Assembly: GCA_965603365.1 (NCBI GenBank)
Contig: CBFDCR010000048.1
Coordinates: forward strand, 1 to 37,732
DNA from: JAHELQ01 sp965603365
Lineage (GTDB): Bacteria; Acidobacteriota; Aminicenantia; UBA2199
Length of the DNA: 37,732 nucleotides
Direction of reading: 5' to 3'
Made by a program: the position numbers and the translations under genes. Of the stretch, positions 1 to 6,371 are shown in pieces (within the stretch, counting starts at the first letter, position 1; each line of letters begins with the position of its first letter). The notes under the pieces are model-generated. The model had not been told where the DNA came from. It saw only the letters and a list, made by a program, of their open reading frames with translations, and ran no database searches.

Positions 1-230
1 AAAAGGGGTGATTTCGGTGCCATCTAGGGGTGATACCGGGGCAAAAAGGGGTGATATCGGTGCCCCCTGGGGGTGATACCGGGGCACAAAGGGGTGATTT
101 CGGTGCCCCCTGGGGGTGATATCGGAGTAAAAAGGGGTGATTTCGGTGCCATCTAGGGGTGATACCGGGGCAAAAAGGGGTGATTTCGGTGCCCTCCAGG
201 GGTGATACCGGGGCAAAAAGGGGTGATTTC
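1..230. repeat. Phased tandem repeat array, 43-bp unit made of two 21/22-bp half-units
   Basis: The core GGGGTGAT occurs eleven times, starting at 5, 27, 48, 70, 91, 113, 134, 156, 177, 199 and 220. The spacing alternates strictly between 22 and 21 bp, so the full unit is 43 bp. Odd half-units follow an A-tract (AAAAAGGGGTGATTTCGGTGCC type); even ones read GGGGTGATACCGGGGC. The array is cut by the window edge, so its true length is unknown. A 21.5-bp pitch is about two helical turns and puts every core on the same DNA face, as in iteron-like or other protein-binding arrays. Short repeats of similar size also occur inside the ends of some IS21-family elements, which is an alternative. Forty-three is not a multiple of three, so it is not coding. 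Confidence 0.9.
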
Positions 231-531
231 GGCGCTCGATGCATCGATTCAGGAACTCGAAGGCTCAAAACCGGGGCCTAAAGGGGCGATGTCGAAGCCC
301 AAAGGAGCCAGGCAGAAGAAACGGGCAAAACAATATACCGGATGAGCAGGTTTTACGACCGGCAATCTGCCATGACAATGATATATATGGCCATCAATGG
401 AGGGGCGTTTTAGTAAAACGCCCCTACCGGAATAGGCCCACGGTCATTCCGGCGCCCATAGAGGCAGCGATAGGGGGCAGGCCAAAAAAATGGACATTGC
501 AAAATAACCATTGCAAAATGCAAAATGAATC
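231..531. other. Stretch without a recognised gene
   Basis: No convincing gene is visible. A 12-bp palindrome TCGATGCATCGA lies at 236-247, just after the repeat array, and a strong inverted repeat at 401-425. An open frame on the plus strand from 239 has no Shine-Dalgarno sequence, a composition unlike a protein, and runs antisense into the STAND gene; I do not believe it. Near 497-530 there are short repeats of TTGCAAAAT/TGCAAAAT that continue into the end of the neighbouring gene. Confidence 0.5.
401..425. repeat. Perfect inverted repeat, 12-bp arms
   Basis: AGGGGCGTTTTA at 401-412 is matched exactly by TAAAACGCCCCT at 414-425, with a single base between; a real hairpin would open a few A/T pairs as its loop. 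No T-tract follows on either strand, so it is not a classical intrinsic terminator. It lies about 106 bp beyond the end of the minus-strand STAND gene and could still protect or end that transcript. It could also be the arm of a dispersed palindromic element. Confidence 0.7.
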
Positions 532-3531
532 CTATAAGATTTCATTGGCTGTTGGTTGTTGGCTGTTTTGCAATTTGCCATGCAACCTCTCCCGGGCCCG
601 GCGGATAAAGTCGTGGATGCCCCGGGGCGGCCGGGGAGCCGCGGCCAGAAGATGCCAATCCGAAAAAAACTGCTTAAGAAAGTATGCCGGCGGTTGTTTT
701 TCGGCAATGTGTTTCACCAGGTCCAGGGCTTCGCCGGTTTGTTCACTTCCCGCCAGGGCCGTCACCTTGTCTAACTGGTCGTGAATACCAGGGGACCCGG
801 AGGTAACGGCACACGACAGCCCCTTCTCGAAGGCCTCCACCCCCTTTTGCGGGTCGTCGAGGCGGTAGAGGGCAATGCCTAAGTTTACATGGGCCATGAT
901 GTTCGGCTCCAGGGCGATACTCTTCTTAAACTGGACGGCCGCCTCCCCGAAGCGCCCCAGGTTAAGGAAAACATACCCCAGGCCATTGTAGGGAGTGGCA
1001 TATTTTGGGTCGATGTCGATGGCCTTTTTGTACATGTCGATGGCTTTTTCATGATCGTCCAAATCGTAATAAACACTTCCCAGGTTATTGTAGGGATAGG
1101 CATATTTTGGGTCTATGTCGATGGCCTTTTTGTACATGTCGATGGCTTTTTCATGATCGCCTAAATTGTAATAAACATTTCCCAGGCCATTGTAGGGAGT
1201 GGCATATTTTGGGTCGATGTCGATGGCCTTTTTGAACATGTCGATGGCTTTTTCATGATCGCCCAACTGACGGTAAACACTTCCCAGGCCATTGTAGGGA
1301 GTGGCATATTTTGGGTCGATGTCGATGGCCTTTTTGTACATGTCGATGGCTTTTTCATGATCGCCCAAATCGTAATAAACACTTCCCAGGCCATGGAGTA
1401 TATATTTATCTTTGGGGTCCAATTTTAGGGCTTCATGGTAGTAGGGCAGGGCCTGCCGGGGATTGCCGCCCAGGGTGGTCATCGCCCCCAGGTGGTGCAA
1501 ATATGACGCCTTGCGCCTGTTTAACTGCACCGCCCTGTCAAAGGCCTTTAGCGCCTGGGGGGAAAAGAAAAAACGGTTGTTCTCGTCGAGGCTGAACCGT
1601 TCTCCCACGTCGTTCAGGGCTGCGGCCAGTTTGTCCTGACCGCTTTTTTCCAGGGCGGTGCCGTCCACCTGTTCCAGCAGGGTCTGCAAAGCGGCTTCGT
1701 TATCTTTTAGATGATAATAGCAGCGGCCCATGATGAGCCGGACCAGGGAGCGGTGCAGCGGTTCCGGTTTCCAGTTGTCCAGGGCCCCCCGGCAGAAGTC
1801 GATCACCCGGCCCCACTCCCTGTCTGTATCAGACCAGCCGTACCAGCTAAAATCGTCCACCGCCTCAACCAGGGCATTGAGCCGCCGCCGGTTTGTTTGA
1901 TGGAGTTTTTTGTCCGCAGCCAGGAATTTTTTGAAGGGCTGGTAGAGTTTATGCACCAGTTCCGGGTTGAAGAGAAACAATTCCAGGCTGCGGGCCATAA
2001 AAAAGTCAACCGCCCCATCGGCCGATACCCAGACCATGGCATTCATCAACCGCAGCAGGGCTTGCCGCCACAGATCCTCCCGGAAGCGATCCTCCCAGAC
2101 CGGTTCGGTTTCACATTCCCGGCAAAATTTTTGTTCATAGATGGGCAGGGCCTTTCGGGCCAGGGGTACGGCAATCTCTTCCAGCAGGTTGTCCCTTTCC
2201 AGCAGGTAATCCTGCAAGAAGTCCTGGACCACGTCGTGCAGCTTGCCGCCGCCGATAAACAGGGCGTACCTGGCCTCCAGCTCCTCCAGGATATCGGCGG
2301 TGTTATCCACCCCCCACACCGCCTGTAACACCCCGGGGGCGGTGTCTTCCAGTACGGCGAGCCCGAAAATCCGATTTCGGTCGAGACTGTTCTCATGTTC
2401 ATTGAGACAGTATTTTATAAAGCGTTTGGACACCTGGCGGATCACCCCCTCGTTTGAGGCCTCTGCCCGCAGCGATTTTTCAAACTCCGGGTCACCGAAT
2501 CCCTCCTTTACCGCCTCGGCCCCCAACCGCACCAGGGCATTGCCCAGCAGGTCTACCGCATAGGGCACGCCCCGGGAAAAGGTCTGCACAAACCGGATGA
2601 CCGGTTCACCGCTCTCCTCACAACCGGTTTCTTGCAGGTATTTTTCGATGTCCTGCCAGCTGAATACCTGCATGTCGATGCGCTGGGGTGGGTGGGAGAG
2701 ATAGTCCCCCATGCCCCGGATGAGGTAAGAGCGGCCCTCGATGGTCACGGTGCGCTGGCTGTAGGGATTGTGGCGGCCCGAAAAGACCAGGACGAGGTGG
2801 GGATTTTTTTCCACCAGGGGGATGAGGAAGCGGCTCATGAACCACTCCTCCGAGGGCACGAGCCATTCGCAGGTATCCAGCAGCAGCACCAGTCGCCGCC
2901 TCTTTTTAGCGGTAATCTTGCCGATGCAGTCCAGCAGCGTGTCTGCCAGGCCGGAGGCGGGGTCCCGGTACAACCGCAGCATGTCGTCGCCGACCCCTGC
3001 TCTCTCTTTTAAGTACTTCTCGTCTAAGGCACTGAGTCCCCTGCCCACCAGGTTCAGGCCCATGGTCACCACCTCGCCCGAGATAGGGTTCTGGGTGGTG
3101 CCGGCGGCCACTGCCCCGGCGATCTTAGCCACCGTGTCCAGGGTCTGGCGCTTCTGCTCCAGCAGCCTTTCGATATTTTCCTGTACCTTTTTGATGCCCT
3201 TTTTGGCACTGGCGTAGGGTTTCATCTCTTTAACAAAATGGCGGTTCAACTCCCCGGCCACTCTATCCAGCAGCTCTTCGGGGGTAAAGGTAGAGCCCCG
3301 GTTTTTACGCAGGTCCCAGTCGATACAGAGGGGCGTCAACTGCGGGAATTCCCCCTCGACGATCTCCAGGAATCTCCTGCACAGGGCGGTCTTGCCCATG
3401 CCCCCGACACCGTAAACCAGGAAGGTGTTGGCATAGGCCGCCGCTTCCGGCTGGGACGCCTGCAATTTTTCCAGGGTCTGGCGAAACAGCGCCAGTTCGT
3501 TTTCCCGGCCTACAAAGACCTTCCGTTTCAT
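532..3531 (-). CDS. STAND-type P-loop ATPase with C-terminal TPR repeats
   Basis: About 999 residues. The N-terminus has VGRENEL (7-13), typical of AAA/STAND ATPases, then Walker A GVGGMGKT (41-48) and a Walker B-like LVLLLDTCEW near 214-223. A long helical middle region leads to TPR repeats from roughly residue 660 to 885. Known STAND proteins of this layout are ligand-gated scaffolds in signalling or antiphage defence; the TPRs would be the sensor. No effector domain is recognisable at either end, so its output is unknown. I start it at the ATG at 3531 because AAGGGAG sits 5 bases upstream; a GTG six bases earlier would overlap that site. The last dozen or so residues (QNSQQPTANEIL) are read from low-complexity repeat DNA, suggesting the original end was altered. 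It has its own promoter and no operon partner. Confidence 0.85.
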   Translation of the reverse strand: MKRKVFVGRENELALFRQTLEKLQASQPEAAAYANTFLVYGVGGMGKTALCRRFLEIVEGEFPQLTPLCIDWDLRKNRGSTFTPEELLDRVAGELNRHFVKEMKPYASAKKGIKKVQENIERLLEQKRQTLDTVAKIAGAVAAGTTQNPISGEVVTMGLNLVGRGLSALDEKYLKERAGVGDDMLRLYRDPASGLADTLLDCIGKITAKKRRRLVLLLDTCEWLVPSEEWFMSRFLIPLVEKNPHLVLVFSGRHNPYSQRTVTIEGRSYLIRGMGDYLSHPPQRIDMQVFSWQDIEKYLQETGCEESGEPVIRFVQTFSRGVPYAVDLLGNALVRLGAEAVKEGFGDPEFEKSLRAEASNEGVIRQVSKRFIKYCLNEHENSLDRNRIFGLAVLEDTAPGVLQAVWGVDNTADILEELEARYALFIGGGKLHDVVQDFLQDYLLERDNLLEEIAVPLARKALPIYEQKFCRECETEPVWEDRFREDLWRQALLRLMNAMVWVSADGAVDFFMARSLELFLFNPELVHKLYQPFKKFLAADKKLHQTNRRRLNALVEAVDDFSWYGWSDTDREWGRVIDFCRGALDNWKPEPLHRSLVRLIMGRCYYHLKDNEAALQTLLEQVDGTALEKSGQDKLAAALNDVGERFSLDENNRFFFSPQALKAFDRAVQLNRRKASYLHHLGAMTTLGGNPRQALPYYHEALKLDPKDKYILHGLGSVYYDLGDHEKAIDMYKKAIDIDPKYATPYNGLGSVYRQLGDHEKAIDMFKKAIDIDPKYATPYNGLGNVYYNLGDHEKAIDMYKKAIDIDPKYAYPYNNLGSVYYDLDDHEKAIDMYKKAIDIDPKYATPYNGLGYVFLNLGRFGEAAVQFKKSIALEPNIMAHVNLGIALYRLDDPQKGVEAFEKGLSCAVTSGSPGIHDQLDKVTALAGSEQTGEALDLVKHIAEKQPPAYFLKQFFSDWHLLAAAPRPPRGIHDFIRRARERLHGKLQNSQQPTANEIL
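983..1395 (-). repeat. Near-identical 102-bp TPR-coding DNA repeats
   Basis: Four consecutive 102-bp units (same register at 997, 1099, 1201 and 1303) each encode one 34-residue TPR with the core HEKAIDMYKKAIDIDPKYA. They differ at only a few bases, several of them around the helix-A positions (YDLGD, RQLGD, YNLGD, YDLDD). More diverged TPRs flank them on both sides. Such DNA-level identity points to recent unit duplication or gene conversion, and makes copy number changeable by recombination. Confidence 0.95.
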
Positions 3532-3590
3532 GGGCACTCCCTTATAACCGGTACATCAAAAACAGCCCGGCCTTAAAATCTTGATATTAA

Positions 3591-3619
3591 TTTCTACCAG
3601 AAAAGAGCTCCCCTGTCAA
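3591..3619 (-). promoter_or_regulatory. Candidate promoter of the STAND ATPase gene
   Basis: On the minus strand, TTGACA (3619-3614) is followed after 17 bp by TAGAAA (3596-3591). The -35 matches the sigma-70 consensus exactly and the -10 matches four of six. It predicts a leader of about 50 nt ending in the AAGGGAG ribosome site before the ATG at 3531. Confidence 0.5.
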
Positions 3620-3654
3620 TGAAGTTTTTACATACCCCTCTCATATATTTTTAA

Positions 3655-3873
3655 CCGGAGGCGGGAAGATTCAGGGACAGGCTAAAAGTTGTCCGGCGCA
3701 AAGATCTATCAGGGGTACTAACAGCTATTCCAAAAGCTGTTGCGGTGCACAAGAATTATAAGAAGACACTGCCGCAAGTCTCGGATACACACTTTCGTTA
3801 TGTATTTGCCCATCGAGATGACGCAAATAAGGAAATGATACTCAGCGTTTTGGTTTTCGATGTTCCAGAATAG
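3655..3873 (+). pseudogene. Remnant ORF, no start codon, family not recognised
   Basis: The frame is open from just after a stop at 3652 to TAG at 3871-3873, giving about 72 codons that read like real protein (for example HFRYVFAHRDDANKEM and ILSVLVFDVPE near the end). There is no ATG, TTG or well-placed GTG and no ribosome site at the left end. This suggests the 3' end of a gene whose 5' part was lost, perhaps when the neighbouring STAND or toxin-antitoxin block was inserted. I cannot name the family. Confidence 0.4.
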
Positions 3874-3892
3874 TATTGAGACCCGGTGTTAT

Positions 3893-4282
3893 TTATTCCC
3901 ATACGACCTTTATATCAGGATATTGATAGAAATTCTGATCCTTCGTTATGACAGCCATACTCTCAAGTATGGCTGTAGCGATAATGATTCTATCACATGG
4001 ATCATTGTGAAACCGGGGCAATAAGGCAGATTTACAGGCAATATCTGAGGTAATTGGAATCTCTTCAATGCCATGCAGTCTTATTGCTTCTTTAAACCAT
4101 TCATCAGGGGATAAGGGTAATTCAATTTTGCCTTTGACTGTTTTTATAGCGATTTCAAAGGCTGAAATCGAGGAAACATATAAATTACCGGCACTGTTTT
4201 GCAGGAGCTTTTTTACTTTTTCAGTTAAGGCATTCTGGAAAGAGGCAAGCCAGATTAACGTACAGGTATCTAATAAATACAT
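3893..4282 (-). CDS. vapC: VapC-type PIN-domain toxin
   Basis: A 129-residue PIN-domain protein, the usual size for VapC ribonuclease toxins, which cleave tRNA or rRNA when freed from their antitoxin. The first acidic residue is in MYLLDTCTLIW (D5). The conserved glutamate is in SSISAFEIAIK near residue 43. The C-terminal acidic cluster is in NDPCDRIIIATAI (about 93-105) followed by ITKDQNF. It resembles the PIN subgroup whose members start YLLDTxxLxW. The gene begins 5 bp after the antitoxin stop, so the pair is co-transcribed. All catalytic acids appear intact. Confidence 0.9.
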   Translation of the reverse strand: MYLLDTCTLIWLASFQNALTEKVKKLLQNSAGNLYVSSISAFEIAIKTVKGKIELPLSPDEWFKEAIRLHGIEEIPITSDIACKSALLPRFHNDPCDRIIIATAILESMAVITKDQNFYQYPDIKVVWE

Positions 4283-4287
4283 TGCTG

Positions 4288-4524
4288 CTACTTTAAATCA
4301 CAAGGCCAGTCTTCTTCATCTAGTGGGACCGTGGGGTCCTCGTGAATTTTTACTCCCATTAGTTTTGCATGCTGTTTGAGAGGGTCCGGTGGAGGCTCTA
4401 ATGGTACCAATAGTGCTACCGGTTTACCATTCCGACAAATTTTTATCTTTTCTTGTTCTTTTTCCACCTTTGACAGGAGGTCTGATAGCCTGGCCTTTGC
4501 CTCATGTGTGTTGACCTGTATCAT
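4288..4524 (-). CDS. Phd/YefM-type antitoxin
   Basis: A 78-residue protein. Its N-terminus (MIQVNTHEAKARLSDLLSKV) is the Phd/YefM DNA-binding fold, followed by a KICRNGKPVALLVPL strand typical of that family. The acidic, proline-containing C-terminal half would wrap the toxin. It lies directly upstream of the VapC gene and is preceded by AAGGAGA six bases from the ATG. Members of this family repress their own operon, and a palindrome sits over the promoter here. Confidence 0.9.
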   Translation of the reverse strand: MIQVNTHEAKARLSDLLSKVEKEQEKIKICRNGKPVALLVPLEPPPDPLKQHAKLMGVKIHEDPTVPLDEEDWPCDLK

Positions 4525-4553
4525 TATCGTCTCCTTGGGATCTATGCCGACCC

Positions 4554-4575
4554 GGTCTTAGTTTAGTCTAAGACC
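4554..4575. promoter_or_regulatory. Palindromic operator of the toxin-antitoxin operon
   Basis: GGTCTTAG (4554-4561) and CTAAGACC (4568-4575) are perfect complements around a 6-bp centre. The palindrome covers the -10 box of the toxin-antitoxin promoter, which is where an autorepressing antitoxin or toxin-antitoxin complex would bind. The site is visible; the binding protein is inferred. Confidence 0.7.
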
Positions 4576-4588
4576 AATGAAAAGTCAA
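4560..4588 (-). promoter_or_regulatory. Promoter of the toxin-antitoxin operon
   Basis: On the minus strand TTGACT (4588-4583), a 17-bp spacer and TAAACT (4565-4560). Transcription would start near 4553, leaving a leader of about 30 nt before the antitoxin ATG at 4524. Confidence 0.7.
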
Positions 4589-4823
4589 GAACTCCCCAAA
4601 CAACCACCCAGGCGTTCCGCTGCTTCCCCCAAAATAAAAGCGGACCACTCAGAAGTATGCCTTAAATAACCGGCAGGGGACAGGCCCTGGGCTTCTGGGC
4701 TTATGCCCTAAACCTGAAAACGCCTATCTATTAACTATTTAGTGGGAATGCAAGTTTTTTTGGAGGAACTCCTGTACAGCGGCAGGTGGGGGAGTGAAAA
4801 AAGTTTTGATTTTGCCTTTGGAC
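4589..4823. other. Intergenic stretch, nothing recognised
   Basis: I see no gene, RNA gene or clear terminator here. There are small stem possibilities (GGGCTTATGCCC near 4698 and GGAGGAACTCC near 4761) but neither has a following T-tract. Confidence 0.4.
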
Positions 4824-4852
4824 TTGCAATACCCTGAAGTTTTTGATAAATT
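4824..4852 (+). promoter_or_regulatory. Candidate promoter of the phosphomannomutase gene
   Basis: TTGCAA (4824-4829), 17-bp spacer, TAAATT (4847-4852). It predicts a leader of about 50 nt before the GGAG ribosome site and ATG at 4911. Confidence 0.5.
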
Positions 4853-4910
4853 ATGACTCTAAGATTACAAAAATGACTGTAAAGAGAGTTTAGTTCTTTT
4901 GGAGACGAAA

Positions 4911-6314
4911 ATGAAGAAAAGTATGTTTCGGGAATACGATATCAGGGGCCAGGTAAGTGACGATGAACTCAATGAACACTCTGTAGAGACAATCGGTAAA
5001 GCCTATGGCACCTTGATGATAAATGAGAGAAAGATTTCCCTGGGCATTGTCGGCTATGACAGCCGGAAATGCTCTCCCGATTTCCGGGATGCGCTGGTAA
5101 GGGGGCTGAATTCGGTGGGCTTCTCGGTGATCGACATCGGCATGGTCACCACACCGGTTCTCTATTTCGGCCAGTATTTACTGGGGATTTACGGCGGCGT
5201 TATGATCACCGGCAGCCACAACCCCGATGGCTGGAGCGGCTTTAAGATGGCCGATGGTCTCTCTTCGACCTTTTTGAGTGACGACATCCGGAAGGTCTAT
5301 GAGATCGCCGCGGCCGGGAATTTTAATTCCGGCCGGGGAGAATATTTCAGATACGACGGCATCAAGAGTGCCTATGTCTCGGCCCTGACCTGCCGGGTAA
5401 AACCGCAGCGAAGGCTGAAAATCGTCATTGACGCCGGCAATGGTGTGGCCGGTGCCTACGCCCCGTCTCTATTTCGGGCGGCCGGATTTGATGTCATTGA
5501 GAGCTTCTGCGAGCTGGACCCCAGCTTTCCCCACCATTTTCCCAATCCTTCGGATCTCGCTTCCCTGGCGGTGCTGCGACAGAAAACCCTCGAGCAGCAG
5601 GCAGATCTGGGTATTGCCATTGACGGCGATGGCGACCGTTTGGGGGCCGTCGATGAGAAGGGAAATATTATCCCCTCCGACCGGATTCTTTTGCTGCTGG
5701 CCCGGCAAGTCCTGGCTAAAAAACCGGGGGCCAAAATCGTGTTTGACGTGAAGTGTTCCAATGCCTTGATCGAAGATATAAAGGATCACGGCGGCCTGCC
5801 GGTGATGTGGAAGACCGGTCACTCTTACATCAAACGCAAAATAAAGGAAGAGGGTGCCGCTATCGGCGGCGAACACAGCGGCCATATTTTTATGGTGGAC
5901 AATTACTACGCCTTCGATGATGCCCTCTTTGCCGGATTAAGGCTGGCCGAATACCTGTCCCAGCAGTCGAGCCCCCTGTCGGAGATCATGAAGACCGTTA
6001 GACAATATTACAGCTCCCCCAACATCCAGGTCCACTGTCCCGATGAGAAGAAATACGATGTGGTGGAGGGGATACTGGCGGCGTTTAAAAAAGAGATGGG
6101 AGCAGACAAGGTCATCGACATCAACGGTGTCCGGGTCAATCTCTTGAGCGGTTGGGGCCTGATCCGGGCCTCCTCCAACCTCCCTGCCCTGGTGATCATG
6201 CTGGAGGCAGAGACCAGGGAGGATTACCTGGCCATAAAGAAACGCCTGAGGGAGAAACTGAAAAAATTCCCGGAAGTAAAGAAGAAGTGGGAAAATGACA
6301 TCGACCCTTTTTGA
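4911..6314 (+). CDS. Phosphomannomutase/phosphoglucomutase (alpha-D-phosphohexomutase)
   Basis: 467 residues, the usual size for this superfamily, which moves phosphate between C6 and C1 of mannose or glucose phosphate for glycan and sugar-nucleotide synthesis in the cytoplasm. The N-terminus MFREYDIRG is diagnostic. The phosphoserine loop is MITGSHNPDGWSGFKM, the Mg-binding loop DGDGDRLGAVD, the sugar-binding loop GGEHSGHIF, and a C-terminal phosphate-binding domain ends the protein. I start at ATG 4911, seven bases after GGAG; an in-frame TTG at 4899 would overlap that site. Sequence does not fix mannose versus glucose preference. It stands alone on its promoter between two STAND-type genes and just upstream of a sugar-phosphate gene cluster, which could use its product. 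Confidence 0.93.
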   Translation: MKKSMFREYDIRGQVSDDELNEHSVETIGKAYGTLMINERKISLGIVGYDSRKCSPDFRDALVRGLNSVGFSVIDIGMVTTPVLYFGQYLLGIYGGVMITGSHNPDGWSGFKMADGLSSTFLSDDIRKVYEIAAAGNFNSGRGEYFRYDGIKSAYVSALTCRVKPQRRLKIVIDAGNGVAGAYAPSLFRAAGFDVIESFCELDPSFPHHFPNPSDLASLAVLRQKTLEQQADLGIAIDGDGDRLGAVDEKGNIIPSDRILLLLARQVLAKKPGAKIVFDVKCSNALIEDIKDHGGLPVMWKTGHSYIKRKIKEEGAAIGGEHSGHIFMVDNYYAFDDALFAGLRLAEYLSQQSSPLSEIMKTVRQYYSSPNIQVHCPDEKKYDVVEGILAAFKKEMGADKVIDINGVRVNLLSGWGLIRASSNLPALVIMLEAETREDYLAIKKRLREKLKKFPEVKKKWENDIDPF

Positions 6315-6318
6315 TTTC

Positions 6319-6347
6319 TTTACATCTTTTATTTTTTTTATTAAAAT
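6319..6347 (+). promoter_or_regulatory. Candidate promoter of the TIR-STAND gene
   Basis: TTTACA (6319-6324), 17-bp spacer, TAAAAT (6342-6347). Transcription would begin near 6354, at the first in-frame ATG. The ATG at 6372, preceded by AGGGAG at 6357-6362, is therefore the more likely start. Confidence 0.55.
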
Positions 6348-6371
6348 CTGGCCATGAGGGAGAAAAACTCT

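Noticed and set aside
1..230. CRISPR array
   Set aside because: The repeats are contiguous with no unique spacers, and no cas gene is visible.
401..425. Intrinsic terminator
   Set aside because: The stem is perfect but no T-run follows in either direction; recorded as an inverted repeat.
239..784. Plus-strand 181-codon frame
   Set aside because: It runs antisense into the STAND gene, has no ribosome site, starts in repeat DNA, and its composition (many Arg, Cys, Trp, Pro) is typical of a spurious frame.
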